A DNA stretch of 43,464 bases, taken from the NCBI GenBank assembly GCA_002430835.1, contig DJDA01000090.1, forward strand, positions 1 to 43,464, given 5' to 3'. Every line of letters starts with the position of its first letter. Positions within the stretch are counted from its first letter, which is position 1. The notes under the pieces are model-generated. The model was given only the letters and a program-made list of their open reading frames with translations, was not told the DNA's origin and did no database searches. Below, one piece after another: positions 9,354 to 17,538 of this stretch. Made by a program: the position numbers and the translations under genes. This DNA is from Brevundimonas sp. UBA5936 (GTDB taxonomy: Bacteria; Pseudomonadota; Alphaproteobacteria; Caulobacterales; Caulobacteraceae).

Positions 9354-11912
9354 TCAGTAGCGCAGGGTGAAGGCGACGCCGTAGCTGGCGCCCCGTCCGG
9401 CGATGAAGGTCGGCAGGCCCAGCGCATCGCCGGTGTTGCCCGCGTCCTTGATGTATTCCTCGTCCAGGATGTTGTCGCCGAAGGCCTCGACGCCCCAGTT
9501 CCCCGACGACGGAGCGTAGCGCACCCGCAGGTTCAGCAGGCCGTAGCCGTCCTGATATTCGTCCTGCACCGTGTCGGCGACGAAATTGCCGGTCTGCAGC
9601 TCCGGGCGGTCGTTGTCATCGTCGAAGAAGACCTTGGACTGCCAGGTGTAGGTCGGCTGGACCTCGATGGTCCCGGTCTCGACCGGCAGGCGCCAGGTCG
9701 CGCCGATCGAGGCCATGTGGTCCGGCGACAAGCGGAAGCGGTTGCCGTCGCGCGCGCCCCCGTCGAAGCGCGAGTGGTTGTAGCCGTAGGTGCCGAACAG
9801 ATCGAAGGTCGGTGTCGCCGCGAAGGCGACCTGGCCCTCAAACCCATAGGCGTTGGCCTTGCCCGCATTGACGGTGACGAAGCGGGTGCCGTCCTGCTCG
9901 GTCGTCTGGAAGTTGTCGTAGGCGTAGTGGAACACCGCCCCGTCCAGCCGCAGGCGGCGATCCATCAGCGCCGTCTTGTAGCCGACCTCGAAGCTGTCGA
10001 CGGTTTCGGCGGGGATGACTTCAAAGGTCGGGGCGCCCAGCGGAACGGACGGGCCGCGCACCTCCAGCACCTCGGGGCGACGGCCGCGCGCATAGTTGGC
10101 GTACAGGCTGGCGTCGTCCGACAGGGCGTAGCGCGCCGTCAGACGCCAGGTGAAGCCGTCGTCTTCGTGATCCGCCTGGATCAGGTCGCCGTTATTGGCG
10201 GTCGGCTGGGCGGTGACGCCGAACAGCGGCAAACCCGAGGCCACGGGCAGATTGGCCGCGCCCGGCGTGGCCAGCCCCGTCAGGATGGCCGTGATCTGCT
10301 GCTGCAGCCGCTGAGCGCCCGCCAAGTCGCCGGCCTGGGCCAGACGTTGCGCCTGCACGCCGAGCGTCTGCACCGCCACCAGGCCGCCGGCGATGGAGCG
10401 GCCGTTCAGCACCGCCGCGGAATAGCCCGTCGTCTTGTCGTCGCGCGTCCAGCGCACCCCGCCCGAGAACTCCAGACGATCGGTCGCCTTGAAGGTCAGG
10501 TCGCCGAACAGGTCATAGGAGGTCAGGTCGGCCCGGTTCGTCGCCGTCTCGATGTGAGCGGGCTTCAGATTGCCGACGATGCCGGGAATCAGCGGATGCG
10601 CCGCAGCGGGCAGCATGGACTGGAGGATGCCGCCCATCAGCAACGGCGTCGGCGCGGCGTAGAACATCTTCAGCCGCTGGTCGCCCAGCGGCGTCGCCAG
10701 TTGCAGCAGGGCCAGACGCTCGTCGAACTGGGTCGGCATCCGCTGGAAGCCTTCCTCGTTGAAATAGCCTGCGCCGACGAAGCCAGAGAAGCGGCCGCCG
10801 TTGTCGAAGTTCAGGCGGAATTCCTGGCTCCACTGCTCGCCATAGGCGTGCTCGGCCGCCGTCAGCAGGGGCAGCGACGTGCCGTCCGGATCGAACACCT
10901 CGGTCGAGTCGAACTGGCGATAGGCCGTGGTCGAGTTCAGCGTCAGCGACGGCGACAGATCCCACTTCACCAGGCCCGTCACGCCCCAGACCTCACGATC
11001 CAGGCCCAGGCTGGCGCCTCCGTCGAAGTCCGCGCCCGGCGTCAGGGCCGCCCCTTCCCACGGCGCACGACCGCCCAGGGAGGCGCCCGTCCTCGGGTCG
11101 AACGGATCATAGGCGATCGACTTGAACGAGGTGCCGCTGGCCGTATCCGTCTGATAGTTGGCGATCAGATCGGCGCGCAGATTGTCGGTCGGCGCCCAGG
11201 CGCCCGACAGGCGCAGGGCCTTGGTCTCGATCGAGTTGTAATCCTCGCCGCCAAGCAGGTTCTCGACCGTACCGCCGCGCGTCTTCATCCGGGCCGCCAG
11301 GCGCAGGGCGCCGGTCTCGCCCACGGGCGCATTCACGAAACCCTCGACCGCGCGATAGTCCAGGTCACCCGCCTCGATACGGGCGCCGGCGTCGAACTGG
11401 CCCGGACGGGCGCGGTTCTGCACCAGATTGACCGCCCCGATCAGGGCACCGCGACCATAGAGGGTCGACTGCGGCCCCTTGGCCACCTCGACCCGCTCCA
11501 TGTCGAACAGTTCGACATAGGAGCCGCGCGACTTGGAGATCGACACCCCGTCCTGGAACACCGACACGCGCGGCTCGGCGGTGGCGGCGCCCGAGTCCGA
11601 GGTGATGCCGCGCATCACGAAGCCCGGATTGTTCGGCGACTGGTTCTGCACCAGAAAGCCCGGCACGAAGGCCGACAGCTGATCGAACTCCTGCACCCCC
11701 AGGTTTTCCAGGAAGTCGCCGCTGTAGGCCGTCAGGGCGAAGGGCACCTCGATCGGATCCTGGGCGCGCAGCTGGGCCGTCACCACGATGTCGTCCACCG
11801 CGGTCGTCGTCTCGCCCGGCGAAACGCTTTGAGCATGAGCGGCGCCCGCCGCCATCAGGCCCGCGACGGCGGCGCCCGCCAGAAATCCACGCTTGAGGCT
11901 GATCGGCTTCAT
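9354..11912 (-). CDS. TonB-dependent outer-membrane receptor (paired with PhoD)
   Basis: An 852-residue TBDR. A signal peptide ends around AAGAAHAQS. A TonB-box-like DDIVVTA follows, then a plug domain with ERVEVAKGPQSTLYGRGALIGAVNLV (about residues 140-170) and a 22-strand barrel ending in an aromatic residue (TLRY). The barrel holds an unusual glutamine/alanine-rich, probably helical insert (about residues 520-545, QRLAQAGDLAGAQRLQQQ) expected in a loop. AGGGGG sits about 10 bases before the start. The downstream PhoD gene is in the same operon, so the ligand may be an organophosphate. A siderophore or another ligand remains possible. Confidence 0.9.
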   Translation of the reverse strand: MKPISLKRGFLAGAAVAGLMAAGAAHAQSVSPGETTTAVDDIVVTAQLRAQDPIEVPFALTAYSGDFLENLGVQEFDQLSAFVPGFLVQNQSPNNPGFVMRGITSDSGAATAEPRVSVFQDGVSISKSRGSYVELFDMERVEVAKGPQSTLYGRGALIGAVNLVQNRARPGQFDAGARIEAGDLDYRAVEGFVNAPVGETGALRLAARMKTRGGTVENLLGGEDYNSIETKALRLSGAWAPTDNLRADLIANYQTDTASGTSFKSIAYDPFDPRTGASLGGRAPWEGAALTPGADFDGGASLGLDREVWGVTGLVKWDLSPSLTLNSTTAYRQFDSTEVFDPDGTSLPLLTAAEHAYGEQWSQEFRLNFDNGGRFSGFVGAGYFNEEGFQRMPTQFDERLALLQLATPLGDQRLKMFYAAPTPLLMGGILQSMLPAAAHPLIPGIVGNLKPAHIETATNRADLTSYDLFGDLTFKATDRLEFSGGVRWTRDDKTTGYSAAVLNGRSIAGGLVAVQTLGVQAQRLAQAGDLAGAQRLQQQITAILTGLATPGAANLPVASGLPLFGVTAQPTANNGDLIQADHEDDGFTWRLTARYALSDDASLYANYARGRRPEVLEVRGPSVPLGAPTFEVIPAETVDSFEVGYKTALMDRRLRLDGAVFHYAYDNFQTTEQDGTRFVTVNAGKANAYGFEGQVAFAATPTFDLFGTYGYNHSRFDGGARDGNRFRLSPDHMASIGATWRLPVETGTIEVQPTYTWQSKVFFDDDNDRPELQTGNFVADTVQDEYQDGYGLLNLRVRYAPSSGNWGVEAFGDNILDEEYIKDAGNTGDALGLPTFIAGRGASYGVAFTLRY

Positions 11913-12060
11913 GGTCTTACCCCCTGAGAAAGCAGGGCAGACCTAAAGACGCTGAATGTCGCGGGCGCGACGCGGCGGTCACGGGCGAATGAAGCTGCAA
12001 CGGCGGATGCGCGAAATTCCCTCGCCCTACGGCGTATCTTTCGGACCCGCGCGCGGATGA

Positions 12061-12093
12061 CAAAAAGCCCCCGCAGCCGGCGCTGCGGGGGCC
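12061..12093 (-). terminator. Intrinsic terminator of the TBDR at 12110-14344
   Basis: An 11-bp perfect stem: GCCCCCGCAGC (12067-12077), loop CGGC, GCTGCGGGGGC (12082-12092). Read on the minus strand it is followed at once by CTTTTTG, the T-run of a rho-independent terminator. It lies 18 bases beyond the TBDR stop codon, so this receptor is transcriptionally separate from the TBDR-PhoD pair to its left. Confidence 0.9.
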
Positions 12094-12109
12094 TTCATGT
12101 CAGTCGCTC

Positions 12110-14344
12110 TTAGAAGCGGGCGGTCACGCTCAGCGTCACCGTGCGCGGCGGGCCGTAGAAGCCGATGACCGAGTCCCCGGTGATGGCGCCGGGGAAGTTG
12201 TAGCCGCCGGCGCGATAGCGTTCGTCGCCCAGGTTGCGGCCCGCTAGACTGACGCGATAACGCGCGTCGGGCGAGGTCCACATCAGGGTGGCGTCATACA
12301 GCCAGTAAGATCCCTGATCGAGCAGCGGGATCGGCGTCTCGAACATCTGGGTCGCCCCGCGATAGGCGGCGGTCGGCGTGAAGATCACCGAGCCGCGATC
12401 GCCCAGGTCGAAGCTGTACGGCAGGGCGAGGCTGGCGGTCCAATCCGGCGTGTTCTGGAAATGGCGCTGATCGGCCATGTTCTCGCGCTTGCCGGTATCC
12501 GGGTTCAGCGTGACGAAGTCGTTGAACTTGGCGTCCAGGTAACCCAGCGTCAGGCGCGGTATGAAGCTGTCGGTGATCCGCGCGCTGGCCTCCAGCTCCC
12601 AGCCCCAGATCTCGCTGGACCCGGCGTTGTCGACATAGCTGACGACCGAGGTGGGCGGGATGAAGAACTGCGAGGTGATCTGCTGGTCGGTGTATTCCGA
12701 CTTGAACAGGGCCGTGGCGAAGTTGATGCGGCGATCCAGCAGCGAGCCCTTCAGACCGATCTCATAGGTATCGACCAGTTCCGGCTGATAGCCGTTGACC
12801 GTCTCGGGATAGAGGCTGGCGTCGCCGCGCATGTCGAAACCGCCCGACTTGAAGCCCCGCCCGTAAGAGGCATAGCCCGTCAGTTCCGGCGTGAACTTAT
12901 AGCTGGCGCTGACCCGCGGCGTGAACTCCGAATAGGTGTCCGAGTTGGTGTAATCGGTCGAAGGACGCCCCGCCGGAATGGCGCTGCTGTTGCCGAAGAA
13001 GGGGCTCTTGATGCCCAGATAGTTCTGGCGCAGCTGATCGACGCTCTTCTTGTCGCGGGTCCAGCGACCGCCGACCGACAGCGACAGCTGGTCCGTCACA
13101 TCGTAGCTGAAGTCGGCGAACACGGCGAAGCTCTCGGTGTCCACCTTGCCCCCGGTGAAGGTCGTCAGGCCCGCCGGCAGCCCAGGCCCCATGCTGGGAT
13201 AAAGGCCGATGACGGTGTCGAAAGCGCCCTCGGCCGAGGCGTCCATGTAGAAGACGCCCGCCACGCCCTGCCAGCGTTCGCCCTGGAACAGCAGCTGGAA
13301 TTCCTGGGTGAACTGGCTGTCGGCGTAGTAGCCGGGAATGTCGAGGATCGGCTGCGGCAGGCCGTCGAAGTCGATGCCGTCGCCCTTGGTGTCGCCGTCG
13401 CGCCAGGCCGTGACCGACTTCAGCGTCACCGCGTCGTTGACGTTCCACTCGCCGGTCAGCGACAGGCCGCGCGTGCGGACATAGCCGTCGTCGCCGATGC
13501 CCGCGCGGGTGTCATAGACGTCATCCGTCGTCGGCGCCTTCAGGCGATAGCCGTGGCGGGCGTTGGACTCGTCCTCGGTGATGTCCCCCGCCAGGCGGAA
13601 GAACAGGTCGTCGCGCGGCGTCCACTCGATGCTCAACCGGCCCGCCGTGACGTCCTTGTTGTAGTGCTCGGCCCCGGTGTTCAGGTTCGTGCCGTACCCG
13701 TCGCGGGTATAGCGCGCGATCGCACCGCCGATCCGCAGGGTCTCGGTGATCGGCGCCGAGCCGGAGGCGATCAGATCGACCTGATTATAGCTGCCGTAGG
13801 CGCCCTTCAGCGTCAGTTCCGGGTCCGGCCCCAGGCGCTTGGTGACGTATTTGATCGCCCCGCCGATGGTGTTGCGGCCGTAAAGCGTGCCCTGCGGCCC
13901 GCGCAGGACTTCCAGCCGCTCGATGTCGAAGATGTCCAGCACCGCGCCCTGCGGGCGGGCCACATAGACGTCGTCGACATAGAGGCCGACGCCCGGCTCG
14001 AAGCCCCACAGCGGGTCTTGCTGGCCAACGCCGCGAATGAAGGTCGTCAGGGTCGAATTGGTGCCGCGCGCCACCTGAACCGTGGCGTTCGGCGTCTGCG
14101 CCTGCAAGGTGGTGATGTCGGCCGCGCCGGTCTGTTCCAGGCGCTCGCTGCTGACGGCGGTCACGGCGACCGGCACGTCCTTCAGGCTTTCCTCGCGGCG
14201 GCGCGCGGTGACGACGACGTCGTCCACGTTCGAGGCCTGCTCGGTCTGCGTCGCCTGCTGAGCCAGGGTCGGCGCCGCGCACAGCGAGGCGGTGATGAAG
14301 GCGCTGGTCATCAGCGCCAGACGCAACTGTCCTGTCGATCGCAT
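12110..14344 (-). CDS. TonB-dependent outer-membrane receptor (divergent from esterase)
   Basis: A 744-residue TBDR. A signal peptide ends around CAAPTLAQQ. The TonB box is DDVVVTARRREE. The plug contains SLKDVPVAVTAVS, GVGLYVDDVYVARPQGAVLD and ERLEVLRGPQGTLYGRNTIG, the signature of the large sphingomonad/caulobacter receptor class. The barrel ends VTLSVTARF with a terminal phenylalanine. GAGAGGAAACGAGA precedes the ATG. It is divergent from a carboxylesterase and TetR gene across a 198-base region with two palindromes. I infer import of a hydrophobic or ester-containing carbon source that the esterase processes. No iron-transport gene is adjacent. Confidence 0.92.
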   Translation of the reverse strand: MRSTGQLRLALMTSAFITASLCAAPTLAQQATQTEQASNVDDVVVTARRREESLKDVPVAVTAVSSERLEQTGAADITTLQAQTPNATVQVARGTNSTLTTFIRGVGQQDPLWGFEPGVGLYVDDVYVARPQGAVLDIFDIERLEVLRGPQGTLYGRNTIGGAIKYVTKRLGPDPELTLKGAYGSYNQVDLIASGSAPITETLRIGGAIARYTRDGYGTNLNTGAEHYNKDVTAGRLSIEWTPRDDLFFRLAGDITEDESNARHGYRLKAPTTDDVYDTRAGIGDDGYVRTRGLSLTGEWNVNDAVTLKSVTAWRDGDTKGDGIDFDGLPQPILDIPGYYADSQFTQEFQLLFQGERWQGVAGVFYMDASAEGAFDTVIGLYPSMGPGLPAGLTTFTGGKVDTESFAVFADFSYDVTDQLSLSVGGRWTRDKKSVDQLRQNYLGIKSPFFGNSSAIPAGRPSTDYTNSDTYSEFTPRVSASYKFTPELTGYASYGRGFKSGGFDMRGDASLYPETVNGYQPELVDTYEIGLKGSLLDRRINFATALFKSEYTDQQITSQFFIPPTSVVSYVDNAGSSEIWGWELEASARITDSFIPRLTLGYLDAKFNDFVTLNPDTGKRENMADQRHFQNTPDWTASLALPYSFDLGDRGSVIFTPTAAYRGATQMFETPIPLLDQGSYWLYDATLMWTSPDARYRVSLAGRNLGDERYRAGGYNFPGAITGDSVIGFYGPPRTVTLSVTARF

Positions 14345-14427
14345 TCTCGTTTCCTCTCCACGCGCGGTCGTTTGCTCGCCGCTGATCTGTGTTGGAGCGA
14401 CGGTGATCCGCGAACGGCCTCGCTGTC

Positions 14428-14457
14428 AACATCATTCATTCTTGCATGAATGATGTT
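14428..14457. promoter_or_regulatory. Candidate operator 1, 12-bp inverted repeat
   Basis: AACATCATTCAT (14428-14439) and ATGAATGATGTT (14446-14457) are perfect reverse complements around a 6-base centre. Position and symmetry suit a TetR-family dimer. The core TTCATTCTTGCATGAA (14435-14450) recurs with three changes at 14491-14506. Its position, 84 bases upstream of the TBDR start and 86 upstream of the esterase start, allows control of both genes. The likely binder is the TetR protein at 16061-16771, by inference from gene order. Confidence 0.6.
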
Positions 14458-14490
14458 TCACGAAGCGGCTCGACAGCCGAACGCGCATTC

Positions 14491-14506
14491 TTCATTCTCA
14501 AATGAA
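14491..14506. promoter_or_regulatory. Candidate operator 2, related palindrome
   Basis: TTCATTCTCAAATGAA is a 6-bp-arm palindrome (TTCATT/AATGAA, 4-base centre). It matches operator 1 at 13 of 16 positions and lies 56 bases from it, close to five helical turns. It sits 36 bases upstream of the esterase start, a likely position for blocking the promoter. It is read as a second site for the same regulator. Confidence 0.5.
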
Positions 14507-14542
14507 CGAGCACGGCGAAGATCGCGCCTGAAGGGACGAAAC

Positions 14543-16051
14543 ATGGATCAGCTCCACCAAGGCGCGGCGCATCCCGTCGCGCACACGCCGTCCGGCGCTC
14601 TACGGGGCCGTCGCGAAGGCCCGGCGAACGTCTTTCGCGGCGTGCCCTACGCCGCCGCGCCGATCGGCGAACTGCGTTGGCGGGCCCCTCGCCCCTTCCC
14701 GGCCTGGGAGGGCGTGCGCGAAGCCGCCGCCTTCGGCCCTTCGGCGCCCCAGGCGGGACCGGCGGACGTGGCCGACATCGTCGCCATCGGCGGCGCGCCC
14801 GAGCCCACCGGCGAGGACTGCCTGACGCTGAACCTCTGGGCGCCGGTCGAGATGACAGGTCTGGCGCCGATCATGGTCTGGCTGCACGGCGGCTCGAACC
14901 GGATGGGCGCGGGCTCCCTGCCCTTCTATGACGGCGCCGCCTTCGCCCGCGACGGCGTGATGCTGGTCAGCGTCAACTACCGTCTGGGCCAGCTCGGCTT
15001 CTTCGCCCATTCGGCGCTGACGGCCGAGACCCCCGCAGACGAGCCCCTGGGCAACCAGGCCCTGCTGGATCAGATCGCGGCGCTGGAGTGGGTGCACGAC
15101 CACGCCGCCAGCTTCGGCGGCGACCCGGCCAACGTCACCCTGTTCGGAGAATCCGCCGGAGGCCTCGACATCCTGGCCCTGATGACGGCCAGGCGAGCGC
15201 GCGGCCTGTTCCACAAGGCCGTCGTCCAATCCGGCGGCGGCTGGCTGCCCGCCACGCCGCTGAAGACCGCATATGAGCGGAGCGCCGCGACAGCGACCGC
15301 CCTCGGCCTGAGCGCCCCAGACGCCGCCGCCCTGCGCGCCGTCGCACCCCAGCGGCTGACCGCCATCGAGAGCGCCTTCGGCCCGGTGATCGACGACCGC
15401 CTGCTGGATCGCGACCCGATCAGCGCCTTCGCGCGGGGCGACTTCGCCGACGTGCCGCTGATGATCGGCGTCAACAGCGGCGAGGATTCCCTGCTCAACT
15501 ACGGCGGCGGGCTGGAACGCTTCGGCAAGCTGATCAAGCCGAACGCCGCCCTGACCCGCCTCTATCCGCAGGCGAACGGCGATGAGGAGCAGTTGATCCG
15601 CCACGGCTTCCGCGACTTCGCATTCGCCGCCCCAGCGCGCTGGATCGCATCGCGCCCGCGCCAGTCGAAGGCATGGCTCTATGCTTTTGATTATGTAGAA
15701 AAAGCACGACGCGACACCATGCCCCGCGCCGCCCACGCCGCCGAGATCTTCCACGTCTTCGAGACCCTGGACCATCGCCCCGACGGCGCCCCGCCCGCGA
15801 CCGAAGCCGACCGCGCCGTCAGCGCCGCCATGCACGCCCGCTGGGTCGCCTTCGCCAAGACAGGCGCGCCCGGCGCCGACTGGCCCGCCTATACTCCCGC
15901 CGACGACGCCTGGATGGTGTTCAACGCCACGCCCGGCGGCGAAGTAAAGCGCGGTTGGTGGAAGGCGGCGCTGGACCATCACGGACGCAAGGGCGGGTTG
16001 CTGGTCCTGCTGATGCGGCTGCGGGATCGTTTGCGACGGATGTTCGGGTAA
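14543..16051 (+). CDS. Type-B carboxylesterase/lipase family hydrolase
   Basis: A 502-residue alpha/beta hydrolase of the carboxylesterase family. Its signatures are NVFRGVPYAAAPIGELRW (about residues 32-50), EDCLTLNLWAP and the nucleophile elbow FGESAGG with S204. Probable triad partners are E314 (GVNSGED) and H398 (RAAHAAE). The oxyanion-hole stretch is MVWLHGGSN. I chose the ATG at 14543 because AAGGGA lies about 7 bases upstream; an in-frame ATG at 14450 would start inside the operator. No signal peptide is evident from this start, so it is probably cytoplasmic. It forms an operon with the TetR gene 9 bases downstream and probably cleaves an ester imported via the divergent TBDR. Confidence 0.9.
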   Translation: MDQLHQGAAHPVAHTPSGALRGRREGPANVFRGVPYAAAPIGELRWRAPRPFPAWEGVREAAAFGPSAPQAGPADVADIVAIGGAPEPTGEDCLTLNLWAPVEMTGLAPIMVWLHGGSNRMGAGSLPFYDGAAFARDGVMLVSVNYRLGQLGFFAHSALTAETPADEPLGNQALLDQIAALEWVHDHAASFGGDPANVTLFGESAGGLDILALMTARRARGLFHKAVVQSGGGWLPATPLKTAYERSAATATALGLSAPDAAALRAVAPQRLTAIESAFGPVIDDRLLDRDPISAFARGDFADVPLMIGVNSGEDSLLNYGGGLERFGKLIKPNAALTRLYPQANGDEEQLIRHGFRDFAFAAPARWIASRPRQSKAWLYAFDYVEKARRDTMPRAAHAAEIFHVFETLDHRPDGAPPATEADRAVSAAMHARWVAFAKTGAPGADWPAYTPADDAWMVFNATPGGEVKRGWWKAALDHHGRKGGLLVLLMRLRDRLRRMFG

Positions 16052-16060
16052 ACTGCGCCC

Positions 16061-16771
16061 ATGACCACAACCGAGTCCAAGCCGCGCGCCAAGGCGTCCG
16101 CAAAGCCCAAGGCGCCGCCCAAACCCAAGGCCCAGCGCCGCGAGGAAACGACCACCCGCATCCTCGACGTGGCCGAAGCCCTGTTCGCACGCGACGGCCT
16201 GCACGGCGTCACCCTGAAGGCGGTAGCCAAGGAGGCGGGCGTCGATACGGCCCTGCTGCACTATTATTTCGACGACAAGAACCGGCTGTTCTCAACTGTC
16301 TTCGGCCGCCGCGCCGAGGTGGTGAACCAGCTGCGCCTGGACAGCCTGGACCGTTATGAGGCCGAGCACGGCGACGCCATGACCGTCAGCGGCGCCATCG
16401 ACGCCTTCCTGCGCCCGCTGTTCGTCCTGTTCGAGGACGGCGATCCGGCCTGGTTGAACTACGGCGCCCTGGTCGCACAGGTGAACAACACCCCGGCCTG
16501 GGGCGGCGACACCATGCACCAGCATTTCGACCCGGTGATCCACCGCTTCATTGACGTCCTGAAGCGCATCGCGCCTGACGCCACCGAGCGGCAGATCTAT
16601 TGGTTCTATCACCTGCTGTCGGGGTCGCTGACCCTGTCCCTGGCGCAGACAGGGCGCATCGACGTCCTGTCCGGCGGCCTGTGCAAGTCGTCGGAAATGA
16701 CCGCCATATGCGACGCGATGGAGGTCATCTTCACCGGCGGCTTCGAAGCCCTGAACCGCCTGCCGAAATAG
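16061..16771 (+). CDS. TetR-family transcriptional regulator
   Basis: A 236-residue regulator. Residues 6-26 form a lysine/proline/alanine-rich tail (KPRAKASAKPKAPPKPKAQ) before the TetR helix-turn-helix (about residues 31-77: TRILDVAEALFARDG, then VAKEAGVDTALLHYYFDDKNRLF). The rest is a helical ligand-binding and dimer domain. It follows the esterase by 9 bases, so it is probably expressed with it. It is the best candidate to bind the two palindromes at 14428-14506, which would give ligand-controlled repression of receptor, esterase and itself. The basic tail may add non-specific DNA contacts. The ligand is unknown. Confidence 0.9.
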   Translation: MTTTESKPRAKASAKPKAPPKPKAQRREETTTRILDVAEALFARDGLHGVTLKAVAKEAGVDTALLHYYFDDKNRLFSTVFGRRAEVVNQLRLDSLDRYEAEHGDAMTVSGAIDAFLRPLFVLFEDGDPAWLNYGALVAQVNNTPAWGGDTMHQHFDPVIHRFIDVLKRIAPDATERQIYWFYHLLSGSLTLSLAQTGRIDVLSGGLCKSSEMTAICDAMEVIFTGGFEALNRLPK

Positions 16772-16784
16772 GTCAGCCTCGCGA

Positions 16785-17537
16785 TTACGGCTGTCTCGTA
16801 AGGCTGCGTCGCCATTCGGCTTTAGCCCGTTCAAAGTCCCGCGCGAAGGCCGGCTCCGCCTTCAGGCGGGCGACGAGCGCCGCACCGACCAGCCGCCCCG
16901 CCTCTACGTCGCTGACGTAATGGACGCCGCAGATCACGCGGCTGTCCCCATAGGCCAGCCCCCGCGCCAGGATCGCCTCGGCGCGGCCCGGCTCCAATTC
17001 GGACAATACCAGCGCCCAGGCCCACCCCATCGCCGCATGACCCGACGGATAGGAACCGCTTGCCGCGAGCCATGGCGCGGCATCGACGCAGATATCGGCG
17101 GGCTCGGACACGAAGGGCCGCGGCCGGGCGTGGCTCGCCTTGGCCGAAGCCTGGATCGTCTCAAGATCCGCGTGCATCCGCCCCAGCAGCAGAGCCAGCG
17201 TCGGCGTCTGTTCAGGGTCGAACGGCGCGCCCAGCGCCTCGCTGAACACGCTCGGCGCCGAGGGCGTGACGATCTCGGCGTCGGCCGCCGCCTGAAGCCA
17301 GCGTGGCTGGCCCTTCAACGCCCGCGTCGCGCGATAGACGGCCAGGTCGTTCTGCGCCGTCAAGGAACCGGCTTGCGGCGGAGGCGGCAGAAAGGCGAGC
17401 GCCTCAAAGCGGCTATCCGCTCCCAGATACCCCTGCGGATGGTCGGCATAGCCCTGCCACAACGACGCCTCAGGGACTGAAGCGCACGCCGAAAGCGCCA
17501 GACTGAGCGCCGCCGTCCCCACGATCAGCAAACGCAT
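16785..17537 (-). CDS. PAP2 / class A acid phosphatase, predicted lipoprotein
   Basis: A 250-residue PAP2-superfamily phosphatase. The signal ends in LSAC with lipobox cysteine C18. The three PAP2 motifs are intact: K133-x6-R140-P141, PSGH at 164-167 (H167), and SR-x5-H-x3-D (S199, R200, H206, D210). There are no multiple membrane spans, so it resembles periplasmic non-specific acid phosphatases rather than lipid-phosphate membrane enzymes. It starts one base after the PhoD stop with GGAGGG inside the PhoD end, so the two are translationally linked. It would release phosphate from monoesters, perhaps those made by PhoD action on diesters. Confidence 0.92.
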   Translation of the reverse strand: MRLLIVGTAALSLALSACASVPEASLWQGYADHPQGYLGADSRFEALAFLPPPPQAGSLTAQNDLAVYRATRALKGQPRWLQAAADAEIVTPSAPSVFSEALGAPFDPEQTPTLALLLGRMHADLETIQASAKASHARPRPFVSEPADICVDAAPWLAASGSYPSGHAAMGWAWALVLSELEPGRAEAILARGLAYGDSRVICGVHYVSDVEAGRLVGAALVARLKAEPAFARDFERAKAEWRRSLTRQP

Positions 17538-17538
17538 C

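Noticed and set aside
7372..9360. Open frame of 662 codons on the + strand opposite PhoD and the start of ligD
   Set aside because: Composition typical of an antisense shadow, spanning two real genes and their gap.
9717..11927. Open frame of 736 codons on the + strand opposite the TBDR
   Set aside because: It mirrors the receptor gene in GC-rich DNA, is rich in R/G/A/Q, lacks any domain, and the opposite strand encodes a clear TBDR.
11913..12060. Possible Pho box upstream of the TBDR-PhoD operon
   Set aside because: I looked for paired CTGTCAT-like half-sites on both strands and saw no convincing match.
12461..14449. Open frame of 662 codons on the + strand opposite the second TBDR
   Set aside because: Shadow of the receptor; no ribosome site or recognisable domain, and it would cover the divergent promoter region.
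14600..16261. Open frame of 553 codons on the - strand opposite the esterase and TetR genes
   Set aside because: It covers parts of two well-supported genes and has no domain or start signal.
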